From contig NZ_QRDV01000003.1 in NCBI RefSeq assembly GCF_003386165.1, positions 248,001-312,000 on the forward strand: a stretch of 64,000 nt of DNA. Direction: 5' to 3'. Positions 26,702 to 34,808 of the stretch are shown piece after piece. The translations under genes were made by a program, and so were the position numbers. The DNA comes from Winogradskyella eximia. GTDB taxonomy: Bacteria; Bacteroidota; Bacteroidia; Flavobacteriales; Flavobacteriaceae. The notes under the pieces are model-generated. The model searched no databases and had not been told where the DNA came from. It worked only from the letters and a program-made list of their open reading frames with translations. The first letter of the stretch is position 1. Each line of letters starts with the position of its first letter.

Positions 26702-27259
26702 CTAAAATTTTCTAATTTCTGTATAGAGTTTAGGGTTCAAAATCATGATGTTTTCATCTTCAGCAAATTTAATAGACTCATCAATATCTAAATTAATTAC
26801 TAACTGATAAATATGATTTCCTTCAAATTCTGTCTGTATTAAATTTGAAGCCGAAGCGTTTTCGTCAAGATCTAAACTGATTAATGTTTCATTAATGTTT
26901 ACAAAATTATTATCTCCAAGAACTAATCTTATTTCGTAGATAAAGGTTTGATTTATTTCAAAATGATCTACTAAAAGCAATTCAGTTTCACTGATTAAGT
27001 CAGAGACATTGTGCGTTCCAAGATTTATAGCATTTAAACTTACCCAAGCATTTGACACATCTCCATCTTCTTTTACCTTAACTTGCACATCTTCAATATC
27101 AAGAAAAACATTATTTAGGTGATTAGCACTACTTTTTAGGCTTACTGAAATAGCCGCTTTATTAGCATCTCTGCCCATATCGTCTTTAGTGCAGCTTGTA
27201 AAGTTGACTAATATTAATAGTGATAAAACAATAAATTTTAGTGATTGTAAATGTTTCAT
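26702..27259 (-). CDS. DUF4382-type lipoprotein, 185 aa
   Basis: The start is the ATG opening MKHLQSLKFIVLSLLILVNF; a longer frame would run into the divergent reductase gene. The lipobox ends FTSC, so Cys23 is the likely lipid anchor. The remainder reads as a beta-rich domain with VFLDIEDVQVKVKEDGD and WVSLNAINLGTHNVSDL, which is how DUF4382 proteins look. Function unknown; carbohydrate-binding-like folds have been suggested for such domains, which I cannot test here. It stands alone between a terminator and a divergent gene. Confidence 0.75.
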   Translation of the reverse strand: MKHLQSLKFIVLSLLILVNFTSCTKDDMGRDANKAAISVSLKSSANHLNNVFLDIEDVQVKVKEDGDVSNAWVSLNAINLGTHNVSDLISETELLLVDHFEINQTFIYEIRLVLGDNNFVNINETLISLDLDENASASNLIQTEFEGNHIYQLVINLDIDESIKFAEDENIMILNPKLYTEIRKF

Positions 27260-27363
27260 GATTTGGGATATTGAATAATTACACCTCAATAATATCGTAT
27301 TCTTTATGTTTTGAGTATTTTTATACACGAATTGCACAAAAAACCATATAAACTGAAAACTAA

Positions 27364-28227
27364 GTGATATATTCTCGATTAATTGCAGGAACCATGACTT
27401 GGGGAAGTTGGGGAAAACAACTCTCAAAAAAAGAAATGGCATCATTGATAAATTTCTGCGTTGCTAACAACATTACAACCTTTGACCATGCTGATATTTA
27501 TGGCGCATATACAACTGAAGCTGAATTTGGAAAAGCATTTGCTGAATCTGGATTAAAACGTGAAGACATTCAGCTTATTTCTAAATGTGGCATTCAATAT
27601 CAAAGTGACAATCGAAAGAACAAGGTTAAACATTATAACTATAGTAAAGACTACATTATCTGGTCTGTAGAAGAATCTCTTAAGCACCATGACACGGACT
27701 ATTTAGATATGTTATTACTACACAGACCTAGTCCTTTAATGGTTGCCGAAGAAATAGCTGAAGCCATTACCATTTTAAAAAAAGACGGAAAAATTAGAGA
27801 CTTTGGTGTGTCTAATTTTACACCATCTCAAATGGACATGATTGGCTTACGCATGGATATAGACGTTAATCAGATTGAATTCTCCTTAACCGAACATACA
27901 GCAATGCATGACGGAACATTAGACTTTATGATGACTAACGGAATAAAACCCATGGCTTGGTCGCCTTTAGGCTCTGTTTTCAAAGAAGATACGGAACAAA
28001 CTAGACGTATACACAAACAACTAGGTGCGCTTAAAGACAAATACAATGCTACGGAAGACCAATTGCTATTAGCTTGGATTATGAAACATCCATCTGGTTT
28101 TCATCCTGTAGTTGGCACAACAACTAAAGAAAGATTACAACAAGCAGTTGCAGCAGCAAAAATTAACTTAGAAACTGAAGATTGGTTTTTAATATTAGTT
28201 GCAGCTCAAGGACATAAAGTTCCATAA
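27364..28227 (+). CDS. Aldo/keto reductase
   Basis: NADPH-dependent oxidoreductase of 287 residues. The AKR catalytic tetrad is present: Asp41, Tyr46, Lys74 and His120 (FDHADIYG, ISKCG, LLLHRPSP). The start MIYSRLIAGTMTWG aligns with YdhF-type aldo/keto reductases and uses GTG; no upstream ATG fits. Substrate unknown. It is followed by a terminator, so it is a single-gene unit, with the divergent DUF4382 gene about 100 nt upstream. Confidence 0.93.
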   Translation: MIYSRLIAGTMTWGSWGKQLSKKEMASLINFCVANNITTFDHADIYGAYTTEAEFGKAFAESGLKREDIQLISKCGIQYQSDNRKNKVKHYNYSKDYIIWSVEESLKHHDTDYLDMLLLHRPSPLMVAEEIAEAITILKKDGKIRDFGVSNFTPSQMDMIGLRMDIDVNQIEFSLTEHTAMHDGTLDFMMTNGIKPMAWSPLGSVFKEDTEQTRRIHKQLGALKDKYNATEDQLLLAWIMKHPSGFHPVVGTTTKERLQQAVAAAKINLETEDWFLILVAAQGHKVP

Positions 28228-28237
28228 AACATTTACT

Positions 28238-28265
28238 AACCCTTCTCTAACCAGAAGGGTTTTTG
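28238..28265 (+). terminator. Terminator of the aldo/keto reductase gene
   Basis: AACCCTTCT, a 6-nt loop and AGAAGGGTT, followed by a T-run, starting 11 nt after the stop. Perfect 9-bp stem. Confidence 0.9.
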
Positions 28266-28310
28266 CTTATTTTTAGAAAACAATTTCTGACTTCTCAAGA
28301 AAACTTCGCA

Positions 28311-29063
28311 ATGAAAAAAACAGCATTAATCACAGGCGCAACAAGCGGAATAGGCAGAGCGACTGCTCACGAATTTGCCAAACACGGTATAAACTTAGTA
28401 TTATGTGGACGTAGGCAACAACGCTTAGATAGTGTACAAAAAGCATTATCTCGCGAAACAGATGTATATACATTAAATTTTGACGTTCGTGATAGAAAAC
28501 AAACTTTTGAGGCTATTGCTTCTTTACCCAAAGAATTTCAAAAAATAGATATTCTCATTAACAATGCAGGTAATGCACATGGACTAGACCCAATACAAAC
28601 GGGTAATTTAGATGATTGGGATGCCATGATGGACATCAATGTAAAAGGTTTACTCTACGTGAGTAAAGCTATTATTCCTGGCATGACAGACCGTAAATCC
28701 GGACACATCATTAACATTGGCTCTTCTGCCGGCAAAGAAGTTTACCCAAACGGAAATGTGTATTGTGGCAGTAAACATGCTGTATTAGCAATCACTGAAG
28801 GTATGAGAATTGATTTAAATCCCTTCGGAATAAAAGTTGGAGCTATTAATCCTGGTTTGGTAGAAACTGAATTTTCAGAAGTACGTTTTAAAGGTGATTC
28901 TAAAGCAGATAATGTTTATAAAGGCTATAAAGCATTGCAACCAGAAGATGTTGCCGATGTCATTTACTTTGCCATCTCAAGACCAGCACACGTAAATATT
29001 GCAGATGTTCTGATGTTTTGTACTGCTCAGGCTAGTTCTACTATTGTGAAAAAATCAAATTAA
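28311..29063 (+). CDS. Short-chain dehydrogenase/reductase (YdfG-like)
   Basis: 250-residue cytoplasmic NAD(P)-dependent oxidoreductase. I start at the ATG giving MKKTALITGATSGIG; a 16-codon upstream extension would begin at the edge of the preceding terminator. Seen: TGxxxGxG cofactor loop (residues 8-15), NNAG, and the catalytic Tyr151-x-x-x-Lys155 (VYCGSK) with a preceding serine loop (IGSSAG). The closest family I recognise is YdfG/serine 3-dehydrogenase type. Followed after 31 nt by the AlbA_2 gene on the same strand. Confidence 0.94.
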   Translation: MKKTALITGATSGIGRATAHEFAKHGINLVLCGRRQQRLDSVQKALSRETDVYTLNFDVRDRKQTFEAIASLPKEFQKIDILINNAGNAHGLDPIQTGNLDDWDAMMDINVKGLLYVSKAIIPGMTDRKSGHIINIGSSAGKEVYPNGNVYCGSKHAVLAITEGMRIDLNPFGIKVGAINPGLVETEFSEVRFKGDSKADNVYKGYKALQPEDVADVIYFAISRPAHVNIADVLMFCTAQASSTIVKKSN

Positions 29064-29094
29064 CAAAATTCCTTCTTTTGCAAGAAAACAAATT

Positions 29095-30228
29095 ATGATT
29101 AACAAACGTCTTCTCATAAAAAACTTACTTGCTCATAATGATGAGAATAGTTTCTATGATAAAAAGTTAAAAATCAATATTGGCCACAAAGAAGGAAAAG
29201 CTAAATTTTTAAAACATGTTTGTGCACTTTCTAATAGCAATCCAAAAAACAACTCTTACATAGTTATTGGTGTAAAAGATGACGATAACAAAATCGTAGG
29301 TGTCGATTTTTTTGATGACAGTAAAATTCAGAATCTCATTAATGCCTATCTCTCAAACCCACCAATTGTACAATACGAAAATATTCCTTTTCCGCATTTA
29401 CCAGATGACAAAGTGGTTGGCCTAGTTACTATTAGACCAATTGACTCTATCACATCGCTTAGAAAAAACATCTGGAAATATTATGGTGGTTCTGTCTTTT
29501 TTAGAGACGGAAGCATGAGTATGCCTAAGGTTTTTGATATTGAAATTAAAGATGTGAATTCTAAAATTGTGGCTGCCATAGAAAAGCATGCACAAAACAA
29601 TATTGAACTTACTCTAGAAGGCGTTTTTGATTTTATGAATAAACGTCAAGATTACAATCCGCAATACAAGGTTTTTAAAGAATACTTTGTTTTATGCTGG
29701 TCTGGCGCTAAAAAAATAGTGAAAAACGAAACCTTCTTTTCTAGAGTTGATATTGAAATGATAAACGAACAAGTACGTTTGTTTTATTCTACTTTAGATG
29801 AAGTATCCATTTCATATTCCGAAAACTCTTTTAAAATAATTGAATATGTAAGACTCGGTTTAAACAAATCTTATAAATACTATAAGCTTGAAGAAAAAAC
29901 GATTCAGTTTAATGACAATGCCAATTATTCCATTGATGTGAATCTTATTTTTGAGCCACCACAATTCAACAAAAAAGTATTGCACCATATTTACAATGCT
30001 AATAATGCTATTTTAGAAAAACTTCAAAAGAAACAAGAATTATCTCAAAATGAAATTGAAGATTTAAAGAATTTAGCTGCAAGTTATCTCATCTGTTACC
30101 TCAACGGTTTTGATGACGCACTAGACAAGTTAGAATATTCAAAACCCTACATAAAAGACTATGATGCAGAACTCTATATTTCATACAAAGAAACAATTCG
30201 GGTTTTAAGAAAAGTAAGATATAGTTAG
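29095..30228 (+). CDS. AlbA_2 (Schlafen-type) putative DNA-binding domain protein
   Basis: 377 residues. The N-terminal ~130 show the AlbA_2 domain: EGKAKFLKHVCALSNSNPKN, SYIVIGVKDDDNKIVGVDFF, and IPFPHLPDDKVVGLVTIRP. The domain name implies nucleic-acid binding, but many family members carry a separate ATPase or helicase part that is absent here. The C-terminal 240 residues are helical and unrecognised (ELSQNEIEDLKNLAASYLICYLNGF). No signal peptide. It lies 31 nt after the SDR gene, without a terminator between. I recall near-identical proteins across Flavobacteriaceae, so it is probably core rather than defence-linked. Confidence 0.78.
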   Translation: MINKRLLIKNLLAHNDENSFYDKKLKINIGHKEGKAKFLKHVCALSNSNPKNNSYIVIGVKDDDNKIVGVDFFDDSKIQNLINAYLSNPPIVQYENIPFPHLPDDKVVGLVTIRPIDSITSLRKNIWKYYGGSVFFRDGSMSMPKVFDIEIKDVNSKIVAAIEKHAQNNIELTLEGVFDFMNKRQDYNPQYKVFKEYFVLCWSGAKKIVKNETFFSRVDIEMINEQVRLFYSTLDEVSISYSENSFKIIEYVRLGLNKSYKYYKLEEKTIQFNDNANYSIDVNLIFEPPQFNKKVLHHIYNANNAILEKLQKKQELSQNEIEDLKNLAASYLICYLNGFDDALDKLEYSKPYIKDYDAELYISYKETIRVLRKVRYS

Positions 30229-30386
30229 TTCATCGATATTTTTCGAAATTACAACCTCGTTTTTTGCGTCTTATCGGATAACATATCAAAACACTACTGA
30301 TTATACATTTTTTTTAACCATTCATCAAAAAATTTGTTAACGAATGGAATTATTGCACATCTTTGTATTGCTATTAATCAATTATT

Positions 30387-30437
30387 AAACCTTGTTTCTA
30401 TAAAGCTTAACGCTCAAATTGAAACAAGGTTTTTTTA
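30387..30437 (+). terminator. Strong terminator between convergent genes
   Basis: A 12-bp perfect stem (AAACCTTGTTTC / GAAACAAGGTTT) with a 22-nt loop and a T-run on the plus strand. It lies about 160 nt after the AlbA_2 stop and just before the convergent DUF1501 gene. It could end the AlbA_2 transcript or a short RNA from a promoter-like sequence at 30334-30365. Confidence 0.8.
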
Positions 30438-30442
30438 TATAC

Positions 30443-31627
30443 CTAAATGAAATTCAATGCTTTTTGTTTGGAAGGAATAATTCCTTCGGCAGAAACATTT
30501 AGCCAGCTTGAAAGGATTGTAGCATAAACAGATCTAAAATCTACATTGTATTTTAAATCACCATTCCCATCTAAATCACTTAAACTAGCAAGATCATTAT
30601 AGAAACCTGCTTTCTTTAAATTTTTACCAATTACAAACACATTATTTGCCGCACCATGATCTGTGCCATTAGCTGCATTCTGTTTTACGCGTCTTCCAAA
30701 TTCTGAAAAGGTTAAAATTAAAGTATCCTCAAAAGTATTATTTCGTTTTAAGTCCTTTACAAAAGCCGAAATACTCTCTGCGTACTGCGATAACAATTTT
30801 GTTTGTTTATTATTTTGACTAGCATGAGTATCAAAACCACCTAAAGAGGTATAAAACACCTTTGTATCTAAACCTGAATTGATAAATTGCGCAACACTTT
30901 TAAGCTGCTTTGCAAATCCGTTTTGAGGATAGCTCTCTTGAGATGACTTTACGTTGGTGTTTTCAAAAATATAACTAGCAGAAGACTCTGCTTCTATCAT
31001 AGTCTGATAGAGATAGCCTAAATTATGTTCGCTTAAATGTGCATCATTGTAATTAAGCACCTTTTTAAAATAAGGATCCTTTGCTGTATTATACAAAACT
31101 TTATAATCATTAGTGGCAATACCATTAAAATGCTCACCTTTCATAGCTAAACTTAATTGCTCATCCATTTCCAAAGCATTATAAGGCTTATCGCCATGCT
31201 GATCCAAATAACGACCTAACCAACCACTTTGCAAATATTCATTAGAAGAACTTGCTGTTTGCCAAATATCCATAGATCTAAAATGTGAGCGAACCGGATT
31301 TGGATAACCTACGTTATTTATTATTGACAATTTACCATTATCAAACAAAGAACGCAATGGACTTAAACTAGGATGAAACCCTAAATCGTCATTCAGTTTT
31401 ATAATACCTTTTGTAATTGCTAATTGTGGCCTTGCATTGTAATACAAATCATTATTATGCGGAATTATAGTATTTAACCCATCATTACCACCTGCTAATT
31501 GAACAATTACCAAACGTTTATAGCCTAATTGTTTCGCCGTAACAGGTTCGAAAGCTTTTACAAAATTTGGAACAAAAAACAAGCTGCTCGCTAATGCTGA
31601 ATTCTTAATAAATTTTCGTCTATCCAT
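30443..31627 (-). CDS. DUF1501 family secreted protein
   Basis: 394 residues. The N-terminus MDRRKFIKNSALASSLFF is a twin-arginine-like export signal. The body has the alkaline-phosphatase-superfamily-like landmarks of DUF1501: VIVQLAGGNDGLNTIIPHNN, VRSHFRSMDIWQT, and TFSEFGRRVKQNAANGTDHGAAN. Function is unknown for the family. It follows a DUF1800 gene by 10 nt. DUF1501 and DUF1800 genes are regularly paired in diverse bacteria, suggesting a joint extracytoplasmic task. Length is normal. Confidence 0.92.
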   Translation of the reverse strand: MDRRKFIKNSALASSLFFVPNFVKAFEPVTAKQLGYKRLVIVQLAGGNDGLNTIIPHNNDLYYNARPQLAITKGIIKLNDDLGFHPSLSPLRSLFDNGKLSIINNVGYPNPVRSHFRSMDIWQTASSSNEYLQSGWLGRYLDQHGDKPYNALEMDEQLSLAMKGEHFNGIATNDYKVLYNTAKDPYFKKVLNYNDAHLSEHNLGYLYQTMIEAESSASYIFENTNVKSSQESYPQNGFAKQLKSVAQFINSGLDTKVFYTSLGGFDTHASQNNKQTKLLSQYAESISAFVKDLKRNNTFEDTLILTFSEFGRRVKQNAANGTDHGAANNVFVIGKNLKKAGFYNDLASLSDLDGNGDLKYNVDFRSVYATILSSWLNVSAEGIIPSKQKALNFI

Positions 31628-31637
31628 GATTAATCTA

Positions 31638-32999
31638 TTAACACATTTGATATTCTGGTAACGACATTAGCTGAACACAATACTCTTGCTTAGAAGTTTT
31701 ACTCAACGTTTTTAAAAAGTCTGCAGTACCTTTATTACTATTTCCTTGAAGGATATAATCTTGAAGATTTTCAGGATTAATATTTTTATAATTTTCTGAA
31801 AATGTATTCCAATCAACAGTGACTTTAATAGGTAATTTCCCTTTGTTTTTCTTGAAATACTTCTTTCTTAACTCATCATTTTCACCCGAAGAAATTACAG
31901 CGTTATTCAACATAACCGAAGGTAATTTTAAACGCACCATTATAGTATTAGCATCAATCCAAGCTTTATCACCTTTCCAACCTGCAACATTTGGCGGATT
32001 CAATAAGGTTTGTCCTAAAAGTTTCTGAATTTTAAGTAAATCCTTTTCTCTTTCAAATTTAACAGGAACTGTTTTTACCATGCCTATTAAATATTCAATA
32101 GGTGATTTAATTTTTGCACCTATATTCTCATCATCATAAAACCAATCTGACAACAACACAAAACGCATTAGATTTTCGATATTATAATCCTTATAAAAAA
32201 CATTAGCCATGGCTTCAATATGTTTTTTATTAGGTTTTGGATTTACAAAATAACGATAGATTTTAGCTGATATATAGGTCGCGCATTGTTTATCTTCAAG
32301 AATGATATCAATAATATCATCACCTGAAAAATTACCGGTTTTACCAAAAAATGTTTTTTCACCTTGATCATGAACTTTCATTTTAAACCTGAAATTTCCA
32401 TCAAAATCATGGTTATAACCTGTAAATGCTCTGGCGCTTTCTTTTATATCTTTTTCAGAATATTGTCCTTCACCCAAAGTAAACAACTCCATTAGTTCGC
32501 GAGCAAAATTCTCATTAGGTTGGTTTTTTTTATTTTGTTTGCCATTTAAATATTTGAGCATTGCTGCTTCCTTAGATATTGCTTTTACAAAAGTTTTAAA
32601 ATCACCAAGCGCATGCGTTCTAAGCGTATTATTAAATTTTTGAGCAAAAACCACATGATTGACTTTGCACACAAAGTGATTAGCCCAAAACAGAGTCATT
32701 TTTTCTCTCAGTAACTCTTTAGTATTTACCAATTGGTTTAACCAAGCATAATTTAAATCTGCTAGTTTTTTTCTACTTGTAACTCTTAGCTCTCGAGCAA
32801 TTTTAGGATTCTCTTTTAGGTCTTTTACAGTAACACCGTTCATAAAAGACAAGTCAATTTTAAGAGGTGATGTTGATTTTGAATTATCAAAAATAGCATC
32901 CACTATTTGCTGCCTATTTTTAGGCAATGAATTAAAGTTAGCCGGATTAAGGCCAAAACCAACTCGCCAATATAAATGTTGAAGCTCTTGCTGTATCAT
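31638..32999 (-). CDS. DUF1800 family protein
   Basis: 453 residues opening with LYWRVGFGLNPANF, the typical DUF1800 start. Further motifs are REKMTLFWANHFVC, NENFARELMELFTLGEGQYSEKDIKESARAFTG and the C-terminal KSPIEYLIGM / NPPNVAGWKGDKAWI. No signal peptide is visible, although its partner has a Tat-like signal; it might travel with the partner or lack its leader. The role is unknown. First gene of the two-gene unit with DUF1501. Confidence 0.92.
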   Translation of the reverse strand: MIQQELQHLYWRVGFGLNPANFNSLPKNRQQIVDAIFDNSKSTSPLKIDLSFMNGVTVKDLKENPKIARELRVTSRKKLADLNYAWLNQLVNTKELLREKMTLFWANHFVCKVNHVVFAQKFNNTLRTHALGDFKTFVKAISKEAAMLKYLNGKQNKKNQPNENFARELMELFTLGEGQYSEKDIKESARAFTGYNHDFDGNFRFKMKVHDQGEKTFFGKTGNFSGDDIIDIILEDKQCATYISAKIYRYFVNPKPNKKHIEAMANVFYKDYNIENLMRFVLLSDWFYDDENIGAKIKSPIEYLIGMVKTVPVKFEREKDLLKIQKLLGQTLLNPPNVAGWKGDKAWIDANTIMVRLKLPSVMLNNAVISSGENDELRKKYFKKNKGKLPIKVTVDWNTFSENYKNINPENLQDYILQGNSNKGTADFLKTLSKTSKQEYCVQLMSLPEYQMC

Positions 33000-33037
33000 A
33001 TTACTAAGACTTAAATATTTACAAATAGTTTAAAACT

Positions 33038-33070
33038 ATAAAAACCGTCTCAAATTGAAACGGTTTTTAT
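33038..33070. terminator. Terminator of the OmpA/HhH gene pair
   Basis: Perfect 11-bp inverted repeat (ATAAAAACCGT / ACGGTTTTTAT) with an 11-nt loop. The A- and T-runs inside the arms let it work in either direction. It lies 21 nt after the helix-hairpin-helix gene on the minus strand and before the DUF1800 gene. Confidence 0.8.
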
Positions 33071-33091
33071 CATTAAATATTTTTGATGTGA

Positions 33092-33679
33092 TTATTTACC
33101 ACCATCAAGTTGGTCTTGCCATTCTAATAGTTGTGCCCATTTACCTTCATATGCAAACTTTGCTTGTGCTGGCCATGTGCCTGGCTTATGCACTTTATAA
33201 CGATCTCCTCCACTATCTAAAACAGATTGACATTTTTCAACACTACACTCAGAGAGTGCTTTCCATGTTTTAACATCATGATTATGAAACAATTCTTTAA
33301 TTTTTGGACCGATGCCTTCAACAACGGTTAAGTCATCTTGTTTAATTTTCTTTCCAAAAACAGCCTTCGCTGCATCTGCATTAAACGGAATTAAAGCAGC
33401 AACAGCAGCTGGTGCCGCAAAAGATGAGGCAAGATTAGCGTTTTCTAGCTTTACTGATTTTAAATCAGATTCTAAAAGTGATGCTGCATTTTTTGATGCA
33501 CTTAAGTCAGATTCTAATGAAGTTCTCGCTTTTCTACAAGCCTCTAAATCTGCTTCAAGTTTAGCTATTCTATCATTGCAATCATCGTGGTTACTTCCTC
33601 CTAGAAGTTTTCCAAGAAAATAGCCTAGCAATGCACAAATAGCACCTACAAGTAATGGGATTAATATACACCAATTCAT
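33092..33679 (-). CDS. Membrane-anchored coiled-coil protein with helix-hairpin-helix domain
   Basis: 195 residues: a membrane helix (about 4-24, CILIPLLVGAICALLGYFLG), a coiled coil (about 30-85, rich in LEADLEACRKARTSLESDL), a short alanine-rich linker, and a C-terminal helix-hairpin-helix unit (about 117-150, DLTVVEGIGPKIKELFHNHD). The tail is KPGTWPAQAKFAYEGKWAQLLEWQD. Such C-terminal domains are seen as flexible 'predicted 5' DNA nuclease' fragments in databases, but no nuclease residues are evident. It is encoded 23 nt after an OmpA gene; an envelope role is plausible, DNA binding is not shown. Confidence 0.78.
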   Translation of the reverse strand: MNWCILIPLLVGAICALLGYFLGKLLGGSNHDDCNDRIAKLEADLEACRKARTSLESDLSASKNAASLLESDLKSVKLENANLASSFAAPAAVAALIPFNADAAKAVFGKKIKQDDLTVVEGIGPKIKELFHNHDVKTWKALSECSVEKCQSVLDSGGDRYKVHKPGTWPAQAKFAYEGKWAQLLEWQDQLDGGK

Positions 33680-33702
33680 AATTTATATCTTTTTTAAGTT
33701 AG

Positions 33703-34632
33703 TTAGTTAATTGTTATTACAGTACGTCTATTCTTAGCCTGACCGTCTTTAGTATTATTATCTGCAATAGGATCTGTTGGTCCTTTTGAAAACGTTTCTA
33801 TATTTGCTTCTAAAATTCCGTTTCTTACCAAATAATCTTTAGCAAAATCTGCACGTTCTTGACCAAGACGCATGTTTGTAGTGGCACTACCTGTATTATC
33901 AGTATGACCTACAACTTGTATTTTAACGCCAAGCTTATCTACACAACGAGAGATGTTTGCGATTTTTTCACGTTGCTCGGTTGTTAAATTAATTTGTGCT
34001 TGTCCTGTATTAAAGTATAATACAATTGGATTTTTTCTAATATCATCACAAACAGCAGTCAAAGTTTCGTCTATAGCACCCTCTTTAGATGTTAACATCC
34101 CAAATTCTAATGGTCCAAATAATGTACCCGAATCATCTGGATTAATAGCATCGTTTAATTGTCCATTAATATTAATTTGCTTAGAAGGAATTCCTTGTGA
34201 TACTAAGTAGTTTTTTACGCTATTTGCTCTTGCTAATCCAAGATCTGGAAAGGCAGAATTATTGATTTCATCACTCTTATAATAACCAGTGATATCTACC
34301 GTCTTTAATGGATTTTCTAAAAGGAAGTCTTTCAATTTAGTAACGCCTTCGCTTACGCTTGGGGAAATAGTATCTAAAATTGAAAAGTTAGAGGTTTTAA
34401 AATTAAAGTTGTCATTAATTTTAACATTGAAGTCTCCATTGGCATCAGAAATAACAAATGCATTTTTGGTGATTGACTTCACTTTGGGTTCTGCAATAAT
34501 TGTATTGGTCTCCTCTGTTGCAACTTTGCTAGTTTCAGAACAGTGACAATTGTCACATAAATAGCAAAATAACAACGTACCAATAATGATAGTAAGTAAT
34601 ATACCTAAAAGGTATAATGTTTTTTTACTCAT
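33703..34632 (-). CDS. OmpA family protein with two OmpA-like domains
   Basis: 309 residues. An N-terminal membrane segment (about 6-25, LYLLGILLTIIIGTLLFCYL) anchors it. Residues about 75-165 form a degenerate OmpA-like domain (LKTVDITGYYKSDE, LGLARANSVKNYLV), and about 200-309 a canonical one (VLYFNTGQAQINL, QVVGHTDNTGSATTNMRLGQERADFAKDYL, NRRTVITIN) with the peptidoglycan-binding Asp and Arg. Probably periplasmic and anchored in the inner membrane, binding diaminopimelate peptides. The first domain lacks the standard HTD motif. Cotranscribed with the helix-hairpin-helix gene. Confidence 0.88.
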   Translation of the reverse strand: MSKKTLYLLGILLTIIIGTLLFCYLCDNCHCSETSKVATEETNTIIAEPKVKSITKNAFVISDANGDFNVKINDNFNFKTSNFSILDTISPSVSEGVTKLKDFLLENPLKTVDITGYYKSDEINNSAFPDLGLARANSVKNYLVSQGIPSKQININGQLNDAINPDDSGTLFGPLEFGMLTSKEGAIDETLTAVCDDIRKNPIVLYFNTGQAQINLTTEQREKIANISRCVDKLGVKIQVVGHTDNTGSATTNMRLGQERADFAKDYLVRNGILEANIETFSKGPTDPIADNNTKDGQAKNRRTVITIN

Positions 34633-34754
34633 TGGTTAGTGTTTTAATTATTAATGCTTAAGATATTAAATTTTTAACATCTTTTAACATTATATAGGAA
34701 ACACCATTTAAAAAAAAGTCACATAACTGATTCATAACTAAAGTTATGCACACA

Positions 34755-34782
34755 AAAAAGCCACATCTTTCGATGTGGCTTC
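34755..34782 (-). terminator. Terminator of the aldehyde dehydrogenase gene
   Basis: AAGCCACATC, loop TTTC on the plus strand, GATGTGGCTT: a perfect 10-bp stem, with a six-T run on the minus strand. It begins 27 nt after the dehydrogenase stop. Confidence 0.92.
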
Positions 34783-34808
34783 CATATTTTTTGAGACTTA
34801 AATAAGTC

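Noticed and set aside
27260-27445. N-terminal extension of the DUF4382 protein
   Set aside because: It would overlap the divergent reductase gene and place the lipoprotein signal in the middle of the protein.
28263-28310. N-terminal extension of the SDR protein
   Set aside because: It begins within the terminator of the previous gene, and the Rossmann motif starts right after the internal ATG.
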